In this document: positions 17,114 to 25,800 of the stretch, piece by piece
Position numbering within the stretch: position 1 is the first letter of the stretch
Layout: every line of letters starts with the position of its first letter
From: Pelagibacterium sp. 26DY04
GTDB lineage: Bacteria; Pseudomonadota; Alphaproteobacteria; Rhizobiales; Devosiaceae
Direction of reading: 5' to 3'
Length of the DNA: 64,000 nucleotides
Assembly: GCF_031202305.1 (NCBI RefSeq)
Contig: NZ_CP101731.1
Coordinates: 496,001-560,000 of the forward strand
Made by a program: the position numbers and the translations under genes
Notes under the pieces: model-generated
Seen by the model: only the letters and a program-made list of their open reading frames with translations
What the model was told of the DNA's origin: nothing
Databases searched by the model: none

Positions 17114-18349
17114 TCACATAGCCGGCTTTTCCACCGCCTTTCTCCCCTTCGGCCGGGTTCGCCATCGCGAGGTGAGCTCGGTATACGCAGCTTCGGCCTT
17201 CTCCACCCTGGCTCCCTCCTCGGCGCGCTTGGCGGGAATGTTGTAGTCGTAAGCCGTGCCTCGACGCGCATGCTTCGTCGGCAGACCGGCGCGTAGCTCG
17301 GCCGCCCTAAACTTGCGGGCGAGCAAGGCCGGTCTGCTCCAGATGTAATCGGCATCCTTGCTCAGCATGTGCCAGATAATCATAGCGAGCTTGCGCGCGG
17401 TGGCGACAGCCGCGATGTGCTTCCCGCGACGCGCTGCGATCCGCTTGTAAAAGGCGCGCAGCGGCCCTGGCGAGCGCGCGGCCGCCCAGGCCGCCTCGAC
17501 CAGCATCCCCCGCGCATGGCCACGCCCCTGCTTCGTGATGCGGCCATGATAGGCTGGCCCCTCACCAGACTGCCTCACGCTCGGGTTGAGGCCAAGATAT
17601 GCCACGAGCCTCTGCGGGTCGCTGAACCGCCGGATGTCGCCGATTGCAGCGGCAACGCTTGCGGCGACAGTGACGTCTATACCAGGCAACGTCATCAGGC
17701 GACGGATTGTCGGATCGTGAAGGGCATGCGCAGCGATATCCGCCTCGACGACGGTCAGCGCCTCCGTGATCTGGTTAATCAGGGCCAGATGACGCTCAAC
17801 GGCGGCCTTTTCGTCGGCAGGCAGTATTTGCTTGGCGAGCCATTTGCGCCCGCTGATTCCGACGAGATTGCCGTGCGGACACGGCGGGATCAGATGCGCA
17901 TGAAGTATCGACTGGATCAGATTCTTCAGCCGGGACCTTTGACGCACCAGCTGTGTCCGCCGCGTGACCTGTCTTCGCAGAGCAAGTGTCTCCGGGTCCG
18001 GGACCCAGACCTCCGGCAGGAAGCCCGAAGCATAGAGCTTGGCCAGGACCGTTGCGTCGATCGTGTCGGTTTTCACCTTCGCGTGGGCGATCATGTGCAC
18101 CTGCTTGGGATTGGCGATCACGATACGATCGACGTAAGGCGACAGCACTTCGACGACGGCCGCGGCATTCCCTGTTGCCTCGATCACGACATGATCGTCA
18201 TGGGTGAGCTCTCTCTTGGCGAACTCCTCGAGTTTGTTGCGCAGCATCTGAACGCGGCCGAGCTTGACGATCTTGCCATCAAGCAACGACACGATCTCGG
18301 CGGCTACGCGGTGTATATCCATGCCGACAATACGCATGGTTCCCTCCAT
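17114..18349 (-). CDS. IS110-family DEDD transposase/recombinase
   Basis: The 411-aa product begins MRIVGMDIHRVAAEIVSL, the RuvC-like N-terminal domain of IS110 transposases, with VVIEATGNA and AHAKVKTDTIDATVLAKL supplying further acidic residues of the DEDD set. The C-terminal transposase-20 domain is clear from LPGIDVTVAASVAAAIGDI, LVAYLGLNPSVRQSG and RITKQGRGHARGMLVEAAW, which includes the catalytic Ser region. The true start may be the Met five codons in. The gene looks intact, so the element may be active. Confidence 0.9.
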   Translation of the reverse strand: MEGTMRIVGMDIHRVAAEIVSLLDGKIVKLGRVQMLRNKLEEFAKRELTHDDHVVIEATGNAAAVVEVLSPYVDRIVIANPKQVHMIAHAKVKTDTIDATVLAKLYASGFLPEVWVPDPETLALRRQVTRRTQLVRQRSRLKNLIQSILHAHLIPPCPHGNLVGISGRKWLAKQILPADEKAAVERHLALINQITEALTVVEADIAAHALHDPTIRRLMTLPGIDVTVAASVAAAIGDIRRFSDPQRLVAYLGLNPSVRQSGEGPAYHGRITKQGRGHARGMLVEAAWAAARSPGPLRAFYKRIAARRGKHIAAVATARKLAMIIWHMLSKDADYIWSRPALLARKFRAAELRAGLPTKHARRGTAYDYNIPAKRAEEGARVEKAEAAYTELTSRWRTRPKGRKAVEKPAM

Positions 18350-18581
18350 CGTTGGTCACGAATAGGGAGCCAGCGGGCAACACGACAAATACGGATCCGC
18401 GCTCGCAGCGCATCCGGGCGAGTCGTAGGGGCGGCCAGATAACGTGCTCGAACTCTCAGTTCATCTGCATACGACGGCCTGCCCGCACTTGCGTGCTCCC
18501 GGTGCCCCGTGGCCCGGATGCGCCAAGCCTAACCGACTTGGCGACCGAACAAACGCTGGCACCGCGGACAACATGCCGGAT
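18350..18581 (-). ncRNA. Candidate bridge (seek) RNA region of the IS110-family element
   Basis: This is the 5' non-coding end of the element on the transposase strand, about 230 bp with several GC-rich inverted segments (for example CGCGCTCGCAGCGC near 18403). IS110-group elements are known to encode here a structured RNA whose loops pair with donor and target DNA. CGGAT or its complement occurs several times in the region and at both junctions, so a target-binding loop is possible. The RNA itself and its loop assignments are inferred. Confidence 0.45.
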
Positions 18582-18986
18582 AACGCGTTCATTGAATCGT
18601 TCAATGGCAGGCTCAGGGACGAGATGCTCAACGAGACCCTGTTCCCGAGCCTGTCCTATGCCCGTATCGCCCTGAGAGAATGGCGGGCTGACTACAACGC
18701 CAATCGCCCACACTCGCGGCTGGGCTGGCTCACCCCAACCGAATACGCCACCACCTTCACCCCACGACGGGACCTGGCGCTGCGCTCAATGGCCAGCTCC
18801 ACGCCAGCCCCCGTCTTCCACCAGGCTCAGCACGGCCAAAACAACCCCCGGAGTCTACGTCACGCTGGATAAAAGTTGGGGGCAACGTCAGCCCCTGCCG
18901 CAAGACTAGGACGGGCAGCGGACCGGCCCTTCCAAGCCCCACCACTACCAGCAATGCGCAAGTAGGAAGCCGAAAAAAGGGCCTAG

Positions 18987-19826
18987 GTGACATACCCATA
19001 AAGGGGATTCCCAATCGGCCGCGTCTGTGATTCCCTTCCAGCAATCGGCAGGAGGTGGTCATGGCGCGTTTCGATCTGACGGATTTCGAGTGGTCGGTGA
19101 TCCAGCCGCTTTTGCCGACGAAGGTGCGCGGGGTGCGGCGCGCCGATGACCGAAAGGTTCTGAACGGCATCTTCTGGCGGCTGCGCACGGGTGCTCCATG
19201 GGCCGACATTCCGGCCCGCTACGGTCCGCATACGACCTGCGTGAACCGCTTCAACCGGTGGCGCAGGGCCGGCCACTGGGCGCGCATTCTCGAAGCGGTA
19301 TCAGCCGCTTACGACGGCGACGTGCAGATGATCGACTCGTCGTCGATCCGCGTGCACCAGCACGCCGCCAACGGCCAAAAAAAGACGAGCGATCCCGTTG
19401 CATGGGTCGCTCGCGCGGCGGCCTGACCACCAAGATCCATGCGCTTGTCGATGCACAGGGCCGTCCGATCCGGCTGAAACTGACCGAGGGCCAGGCCCAC
19501 GACGGCCGCTCGGCCGCCGACATGTTCGAAACGGTGGAGGCCGGGCACATCCTGCTCGCCGACCGCGCCTACGACGGAGATGCACTGCGCAGCGAAATGG
19601 CCGAACGCGGCGCGTGGGCCAACATCCGTGCCATGCCCAACCGCGTCAAAACCTTCCCGTTCAGCGCATGGGTCTACCGCCAGCGAAACGTGGTCGAACG
19701 GTTCTTCAACAAACTCAAACACTTCAGGGCCGTCGCCACACGATACGACAAGCGCGACGAAAACTTCCTCGCTTCAGTCCAACTCGCTTCAATCCGCATC
19801 TGGTTGCGAAGTTATGAGTCCGTGAC
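18987..19826 (+). mobile_element. IS5-family element, IS427-like (840 bp)
   Basis: The ends are imperfect inverted repeats: GTGACATACCCATAA on the left and, read from the right, GTCACGGACTCATAA. They are flanked by CTAG on both sides (18983-18986 and 19827-19830), matching the YTAR-type 4-bp target duplication of the IS427 group. Size and gene content also fit. It lies between the two IS3-type elements. Confidence 0.85.
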
Positions 19827-19830
19827 CTAG
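19055..19830 (+). CDS. IS5-family (IS427-like) transposase, two frames joined by an A7 slip
   Basis: The first frame (19055-19426) encodes the DUF4096-type N-terminus with FDLTDFEWSVIQPLLP and GIFWRLRTGAPWADIP, then MIDSSSIRVHQ with the first catalytic Asp. The second frame (to 19830) supplies GRSRGGLTTKIHALVDAQG, LLADRAYDGD and VERFFNKLKHFRAVATRYDK with the remaining DDE residues. The change of frame falls at an A7 run (19377-19383), a standard programmed frameshift site in this group, so the gene may be functional. The stop TAG is provided by the flanking CTAG duplication. Confidence 0.85.
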
Positions 19831-20009
19831 AGGAAATAACGGACCATGCGCTTGTGGTCATTATCCTAGCAGTTCAATTGCGGATGCCGGTGCTAGCCAT
19901 TGCCGGGCAGTGACCTGCTGCCCTGGACTGACCTGCTGCCCTGGATTTGGACCATTCTGAACTGGAATTTTCCAATTATGATCCCGAGGCCGGGAGATGG
20001 GGAATGCCC

Positions 20010-20276
20010 ATGAAGAAGTCCAAGTTCACCGAGGCGCAGATCGCCTTCGTGCTCAAGCAGGCCGAAGATGGCACGGCGGTCGGTGAGGTCTGTCGCAAGG
20101 CCGGCATTTCCGAAGCGACGTTCTACAATTGGCGCAAGCGGTATGCTGGCTTGATGCCATCGGAGATGAAGCGGCTGCGTCAACTCGAGGAGGAGAATGG
20201 CAAGCTCAAGCGGATTGTCACCGACCTGAGCCTGGACAAGGCCATGCTTCAGGATGTGCTTTCAAAAAAGTTCTAA
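20010..20276 (+). CDS. IS3-family transposase OrfA (second element)
   Basis: The 88-aa product starts MKKSKFTEAQIAFVLKQAE, with a helix-turn-helix VGEVCRKAGISEATFYNW and a helical C-terminus LRQLEEENGKLKRIV. The Met at 20010 is preferred to longer starts because the family begins here. It ends at an A6 run (20264-20269) where the OrfB frame is entered by -1 slippage. It differs clearly from the OrfA at 16187. Confidence 0.85.
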   Translation: MKKSKFTEAQIAFVLKQAEDGTAVGEVCRKAGISEATFYNWRKRYAGLMPSEMKRLRQLEEENGKLKRIVTDLSLDKAMLQDVLSKKF

Positions 20277-21108
20277 CGCCTGCCCGCAAGCGCTCGCTTG
20301 TCGATGAGGTGAGAGCGGCCTGGAAAGTCTCGATCCGCAAGGCCTGTGATGCGCTGAAGGTCGACAGGTCGCTCTACCACTACAAGTCCAGGCGCGGCGA
20401 GCAGGCTGATCTTCAGCTTCGGATCAAGGAGATTTGCGAGACCCGGGTCCGCTATGGCTATCGTCGGGTTCACATCCTATTGCGACGGGAGGGCTGGGAT
20501 GTGAACCCGAAGAGAATCTACAGGCTTTACAAAGAGATGGGGCTGCAGTTGCGCAACAAGACTCCCAAGCGTCGCGTCAGGGCCAAGCTGCGTGATGACC
20601 GAATGGCAGCCACGAGCACCAATCAGGTGTGGGCCATGGACTTTGTGCATGATCAGTTGGCCACTGGCCGCAAGATCCGTATCCTGACCATCGTGGACAC
20701 CTTCTCACGCTACGCCCCAGCGGTGGATCCCCGGTTCAGCTACAGGGGGTGAGGATGGTTGAAACGCTCGAAAAGGTCTGCAGGAACATAGGGTATCCGA
20801 AGACGATCCGGGTCGACCAAGGCTCGGAGTTCATCTCCCGCGACCTTGATCTCTGGGCCTATCAGAAGAACGTGGTTCTCGACTTCTCTCGTCCTGGAAA
20901 GCCCACCGACAACGCTTTCATCGAGGCGTTCAATGGCAAATTCCGAGCCGAGTGCCTGAACGCCCACTGGTTCATGAGCCTTGACGACGCCCGTGTCAAA
21001 ATGGAGGAATGGCGTAGAGACTACAACGAAGTCCGCCCGCATAGCGCCATCGGGAACAAACCCCCGATATCGCTCATGAACGCATCAGGGGCAGCCGGCC
21101 CGCCCTGA
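20264..21108 (+). pseudogene. IS3-family OrfB integrase with an internal frameshift
   Basis: The first part (to 20752) reads VLTPARKRSLVDEVR through WAMDFVHDQL and TIVDTFSRYAPAVDPRF, with the first DDE Asp. The frame then breaks at about 20745-20755. The remaining part (to 21108) carries IRVDQGSEFISRDLDLW, FSRPGKPTDNAFIEAFNGK and YNEVRPHSAIG, with the second Asp and the Glu. A small net deletion near the stop explains the break. The product is almost certainly inactive. Confidence 0.8.
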
Positions 21109-21404
21109 TGCATCACCCCCGGAAATTCCGCATCCGGGTGGTCCAAAGTCGGGTAGCAGCTCACACGGCCAAATAGCCTACTTCAGGGAGGACCACTTTT
21201 CAGGGGGGGCAGGCCGACATTCGCGAAAAACATCCGTCGTCTTATAGAACTTAGTAGCTTTTAGATAAAGAGCAGAAAAGTGGTAAAAGTGCTGCCGTTC
21301 GGCGCTTTATTGCAGAGCTAGTTATTAAGGTGACCCAACCCATTCCATGTCGGCTTGCGTCGCGGTAGATTAGCGGATCGCTACAAGGGCAAGAGGCAGG
21401 GCAC

Positions 21405-22346
21405 ATGGCTGGCAGACATGAGAAATTGGTATCGATGGACAAACTGTCCCCTCGGGTGCAGTTCTTGATGCAGGCGAGTTTGGCCGATAACACTCATCGC
21501 ACCTACGGAAATGCAATTCGCAAGTTTCGTGAGTGGTGCGGTGATCACAGGTACGAGGCGCTTCCGGCCAAGGCCGAAATAGTGGCGGAATACATTGCTT
21601 CGCTCATCGCTGAAGGGAAGCGGGGTTCTTCGGTTAAGGTCCACGCTTGTGCCATTGCCCACTTGCACAGGAAAGCTGGCCACCGCAGCCCAACAGACAC
21701 CTACATTGTACGAGCGGTCCTGCGTGGATCCATGCGATTGCGGGGAAGCCTCGTTGACCAGAAGCTTCCAGTAGCGGCCGCAGAATTCCGCGATGTTCTT
21801 CAATACATTCCTGACACGCTAAAGGGGCGTCGAGACAGGGCAATGTTGGCCGTGTGTTTCGCAGGTGCCTTGCGGCGGTCGGAATTGGTCGCACTACGGC
21901 TGGAGGACATTGCGTTTTCCGAACAGGGTGCGACTATTCACATACGGAAGTCGAAGACGGACTTTCAAGGGATAGGAGCCCATATTGCTCTGCCCAATGG
22001 ACGCTCATTACAGGCTGTGTCTGCCTTGAAGGACTGGCTTCATGCGGCGAACATAATCAGAGGGCCCGTTTTTAGACCAGTCTATAAGAACAGGGTGATG
22101 CCCCGAACGGTGGATCCGTATCTGGTTTCGCGTGTTCTTAAAGCTTACTTGAAGAGAGCCAATCGCGACCCCGCCCTATATGGTGCTCATTCCTTACGAG
22201 CAGGCTTTATCACGAGCGCTGCAGAAGCTGGGGTCAGCTTGGAACGTATCATGGATCACACCAGACATGTCGAGTCCAGAAACGTTCGCAGGTATGTGCG
22301 AAGGGCAAACCTCTTCCGGGACCATCCGGGCGAAGCTTTCCTTTAG
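21405..22346 (+). CDS. Tyrosine recombinase (phage-integrase family)
   Basis: The 313-aa product has a SAM-like N-terminal DNA-binding domain (NTHRTYGNAIRKFREWCG) and a catalytic domain with the expected residues: Arg in GALRRSELVALRLEDI, His-x-x-Arg in GAHSLRAGFITSAAE, a following His in MDHTRHVES, and the nucleophile Tyr in NVRRYVRRA. An earlier Met at 21405 is used; MDKLSPRV ten codons later is also possible. It lies about 150 bp outside the left end of the Tn7-like transposon and is not part of it. No att pair for it was recognised. Confidence 0.85.
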   Translation: MAGRHEKLVSMDKLSPRVQFLMQASLADNTHRTYGNAIRKFREWCGDHRYEALPAKAEIVAEYIASLIAEGKRGSSVKVHACAIAHLHRKAGHRSPTDTYIVRAVLRGSMRLRGSLVDQKLPVAAAEFRDVLQYIPDTLKGRRDRAMLAVCFAGALRRSELVALRLEDIAFSEQGATIHIRKSKTDFQGIGAHIALPNGRSLQAVSALKDWLHAANIIRGPVFRPVYKNRVMPRTVDPYLVSRVLKAYLKRANRDPALYGAHSLRAGFITSAAEAGVSLERIMDHTRHVESRNVRRYVRRANLFRDHPGEAFL

Positions 22347-22495
22347 GTGACTATATCTATGACCCGCCTAAATCTTCCAGCCGCCAGAGGCATCTACTAA
22401 GTACCAAACCAGGAAAACGCGAGGGAAAATTATCTCTTGATCTCGAACACATACGAGTTCGCGCTTTTATTCTGACCGGCGCGCCATTCTCTTTT

Positions 22496-22500
22496 CTGAA
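22496..22500. repeat. Left target-site duplication of the Tn7-like transposon (CTGAA)
   Basis: CTGAA directly precedes the TGTCG terminus and recurs directly after the right terminus at 50126-50130. Five base pairs is the duplication length made by Tn7-family transposition. Confidence 0.9.
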
Positions 22501-22550
22501 TGTCGCGCCAAAACAAAGTTGGGTCGATTCCAAAAATTCTTGGGTCGATT
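22501..22550 (+). repeat. Left transposon end with two TnsB-type sites
   Basis: After the TGTCG terminus come two similar sites, at 22508-22529 and 22530-22550. Each starts CCAAAA and ends TTGGGTCGATT. They match, in inverted orientation, the four sites at the right end. The tRNA-Arg genes begin only 27 bp further in. Confidence 0.85.
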
Positions 22551-22577
22551 GGCGGTTTGAACGGCAATTCAGAGACG

Positions 22578-22653
22578 GGTCCCTTAGCTCAGTTGGAAGA
22601 GCATCGGCCTTCTAAGCCGATTGTCGCTGGTTCGAGCCCAGCAGGGACTGCCA
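22578..22653 (+). tRNA. tRNA-Arg (anticodon TCT)
   Basis: The cloverleaf folds well: acceptor GGTCCCT with AGGGACT, D-stem GCTC/GAGC, anticodon stem TCGGC/GCCGA with loop CTTCTAA (anticodon TCT, decoding AGA), and T-arm GCTGG-TTCGAGC-CCAGC. CCA is encoded at 22651-22653. It should read rare AGA/AGG codons in a GC-rich genome. It lies inside the Tn7-like transposon, 27 bp from the left-end repeats. Confidence 0.93.
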
Positions 22654-22694
22654 ACATCGGGAAGCGCGAAAACCGCAGCAAACCCGGACACTTT

Positions 22695-22771
22695 GGTCGT
22701 GTAGCTCAGCTGGAGAGAGCGCCACCCTCCGAAGGTGGAGGCCGGGGATTCGAATTCCTCCACGACCGCCA
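22695..22771 (+). tRNA. tRNA-Arg (anticodon CCG)
   Basis: The acceptor stem GGTCGTG/CACGACC and the anticodon stem CCACC/GGTGG are perfect, the loop is CTCCGAA (anticodon CCG, decoding CGG), and the T-arm is GGGGA-TTCGAAT-TCCTC with one wobble. CCA is encoded at 22769-22771. It follows the first tRNA-Arg by about 40 bp on the same strand and probably shares its transcript. It is also inside the transposon. Confidence 0.93.
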
Positions 22772-22808
22772 ATTCCTTTATCCGCGTCAGGCGACGAAGC
22801 GAATTAGG

Positions 22809-25800
22809 TTAAGCTGATCTCTGGACTCCAGCCTTCGCCTCGGCGATCAAGACTTCCATTTCTTCCCGCGTAGTTTGACGAAGTCGCGAAAACCCTACTC
22901 GATCAGCCATTTTTGCGGCGAGATCGCCGCCAACGCGCCGTTCGATCAGTTCAAGTGCCAACCCCAACCTCTCCGGATGGGGAATGTGTTGCCATTCGCG
23001 ATCATGCCCGGCCACCTGCATGCCACGGAATTTGACGACCGATGAGGGATGAACGTTCTCCGCCCAGAAAATCTTTTCGCCGTTTGGTGCGGCCGAATAG
23101 GTCCGTGCTTTGGATATGGCCGCCCATACCTGGCGTTTAATCTGAGAGCCTGTGCGCTGGAACCCATGCGCTCGCGCAATAATCTCGCTCAGATGGCGGA
23201 AGGTTATAGGCCCAGCGTCGTCCACGATGTTGATGGCGAAGACGCGCAGCGTGTCGAGGTAGTGCGGTTGATAGAACTCGTCCGGGCGAAGTTCCCCATC
23301 GGCTATCCGACGCTTTTTTAGATCGGGGAAAAGCGTTGTTTGAGGCATTGCGGATGGCGTTTCGGAAGAGGAGGGCACTGGAGAGGCGCTTAATGTCGGG
23401 TTCCCAATGCCCAGAGTTGCCCGCCCCTCGCTGGTGATGCGGTGATGCCCCAATTGAACAGGCTCCACCAAGTTTCGGCTCGTCAGGGAATTGCCACGGC
23501 TGGGGCTGAGGGCGTTATTGACCAACGCCTCCCAACGCTCTTCATTAATCCTCACTGCTGCACGCTCCCGATCTGCAGCCGTCAAAGGTAGAGATTTACG
23601 AAGCGAATCCTTGATGTTGGCGTTCGTGCGCACCTCGCCATCGCTCAACAGCCGAAGTATTGCGTCTTGAACAACTGCCTCGGTTACACGTGAATTGGTG
23701 CGGGGCTTGCCGACTTCGCCAGCATCCTCAATGATCGACGGTCCTGAACCCTCGCCTGTTTCACTGAAGCTTGGTTTCACTATCCGTTCCACCACGGCTG
23801 GCCGAACATGATTTCCGATGAGAACTTCAATTTCTTCATCAATCTCGGCGCCCAGCAGTGCCCGACCGAGAGGCTCTCGAATGTGCACAATCGACCGACT
23901 AGGATCGTTCAACGTGCTGCTGAGTTGAACCTCGCGGACTGATTTGTCACCGTCCAGATAGCGAACCTGTACCGTATCTCCAGCCTCCACGATGTTGGTT
24001 TCGGACTGCGTTTGCGCCGGCTGGGGTCGGTCTGGGTTGCTGATGACCTCCGGCTCATCGACAACCTGTGAAGCCATGGCCGCGACTGGGGGCTCCTCCT
24101 CTTGAGTCGCCGAAGCTGGAGTAAACGCTGCAATCGGAGCTGCGCTCGGCGCGGTTTCCTTGAGTTGTGCGAGGCGTGCGACCACGGCCTCCCGCATTCT
24201 TTCGGCCTCTTTCCTGGGATCGAGAAACCAGTCCGTCGACCAGATGCGATGAAGATGCCATCCCAAGTCGGTCAGCACCTTTTCACGAAGGCGATCACGA
24301 TCCCGGGCCGATCGCGACGAATGATAGGTTGCTCCGTCACATTCGACGCCCATGATAAAGCCATGCGGCCAATCGGGATGTTTCACGCCAATGTCGATGC
24401 GAAATTTCGCCACGCCGACCTGCGGCACCGGAATGCACCCCATGGCTCGCAGCTGTTCCATGACAAAGATCTCAAAGTCCGAGTCCGGTTCTCGGTCCGA
24501 ATAGTCGCCGGCATGGATCACACCGGTGGCAGAGTATTCCAACCAGCGCTTCAGCATGAACGCGCCCGGGTTGGAGCTCTCATCCGCACGTATATCGGAT
24601 GCAGTCATCGAAGAGAATGTGACGATCTGTTCTTTCGCACGGGAGAAGAGCACGTTGAGTCGGCGCTTGCCGGCTAGGCCGCTGATCGGCCCGAAACGCT
24701 GCATTACAGGCCCGCCGGGCCGCTCAGGCCCATAAACTGTGCTGATGAAGATGGCGTCTCTCTCGTCGCCCTGCACGTTCTCCAGGTTCTTGATAAAAAA
24801 TTGCTCGAGGCCGTCATTACGTTCAAGCCAATCGTCTACATACCGCGCAGCAGTGGTGTCCCGGTTCAAGGTGCGATCCCATTCCTCGAGCAGGAGATCA
24901 CGCTGCTTTTGGTTCAGGGTGACCAGGCCGAGCGAACGATTGGGCGTGGAACGCATGAACTGAAGTGCCGCGTCAATCATCGTGCGGGCTTCTTCGGAGT
25001 TCACACCTGATTTGTAGTTGCCAACAACCGGCACCAGAGACACGCCCATCTGCGGATGGGCTTCCCTAGGTGATGGGAAAACGATCAGGTTGTTGTCATA
25101 GACGTGCTCGTTGGAAAACTGGATGAGGCCAGAGTGCTTTGAACGATAGTGCCAGCGCAGTCGACGAGCTGGACGGAAGACGGCATTTGCCATTTCCAAT
25201 ACGGACTCGTCTTCCACGACCTCATCTTCATCGGCCTCGTCATCTTCGAGCATCTTCTTGAAAAAGCTCGTCGGCGGAAGCTGATTGGTATCACCGACAA
25301 CCATGGTCTGCTTCGACCTGTAGAGCGCCCCGACAGCATCCTCGGGTGGCATTTGTGACGCTTCGTCAATAATACAGAGATCGAACTCCATGTTCGGTGA
25401 CAGGTATTGTGCGACCGCCAACGGCGACATCATCCAACACGGCTTCATTTCGAGTAACGCCCGGTCCGCGCGGCGAGTGAGTTCTCTAACCGGCAAGAAT
25501 CTCTGTTTCTTGGCGATTTCATTTTCGAGCAGAGCCAACTGGGTAAATGTGGACCGTTTCCCTCGCCCGTTGCCATAAGGAGGTTTCGCGGCTCTGCTGA
25601 TCGTGGACCGAAGGTGCTGCCGTGTCAGTTGAATGATCTCGTTATCCAGTCGGGCCAGATCTTTCCGAAGCGTGTCCAGCTTCGTTCCGCTAAAACTTGC
25701 AAGGACGGAGCCGTGACTTTCGAACGCCAGACGGGTCTTGGCGCGGAAAACTATTGCTTCGAGAATCTCGGCAAACTGAGTGAAGCCAAGATCGTTATCC

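Larger units (their letters stand above)
17092..18581 (-). mobile_element. IS110-family element (about 1,490 bp) inside an IS3 orfB
   Basis: The bases CGGAT occur at both junctions (17087-17091 and 18577-18581), so the element can be placed as 17092-18581 or five bases leftward. It carries a single transposase gene on the minus strand. Only about 22 bp follow the gene, but about 230 bp precede it. There are no obvious terminal inverted repeats, as is usual for IS110. The long 5' non-coding end is where IS110-group elements encode their bridge RNA. Confidence 0.8.
16447..18872 (+). pseudogene. IS3-family OrfB integrase, split by an IS110-family insertion
   Basis: The first part (16447-17091) carries the DDE N-terminal region, including WSLDFVSDQL, VVDDCTRECL and VVSDNGTEFTSN. 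It stops artificially within IS110 DNA. The second part (18582-18872) continues with NAFIESFNGRLRDEMLNE and the catalytic Glu. Joining 17091 to 18582 keeps the frame and reads GKPMQTDNAFIESFNG. The gene is therefore inactivated only by the insertion and would be restored by precise excision. Confidence 0.85.
16123..18890 (+). mobile_element. IS3-family element, interrupted by an IS110-family element
   Basis: Inverted ends are visible: TGACGTTGCCCC at 16123 and its complement GGGGCAACGTCA ending at 18890. The four bases GCCC occur directly outside both ends (16119-16122 and 18891-18894), a target duplication of the size expected for IS3. Inside are orfA and an orfB split by a 1.49-kb insertion. 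Removing 17092-18581 gives an IS3 element of about 1.28 kb with an intact orfB frame. The insertion is therefore clean and the element has decayed little otherwise. Confidence 0.85.
19929..21163 (+). mobile_element. Second IS3-family element, decayed
   Basis: The left end TGACCTGCTGCCC...TTTGGACCA (from 19929) matches the complement of the right end (TGGTCCAAA...GGGTAGCAGCTCA, to 21163). An extra 18-bp copy of the left tip lies directly before it (19911-19928), leaving the exact left border ambiguous. No clean target duplication is visible. The orfB gene is frameshifted. Overall length, about 1.24 kb, is normal for IS3. Confidence 0.75.

Noticed and set aside
21405..22771. Genomic island with the tyrosine recombinase inserted in the tRNA-Arg genes
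   Set aside because: The CTGAA duplication and end repeats show that the tRNAs are inside a Tn7-like element, while the recombinase gene is outside; no direct repeat of a tRNA 3' end was seen at another border.
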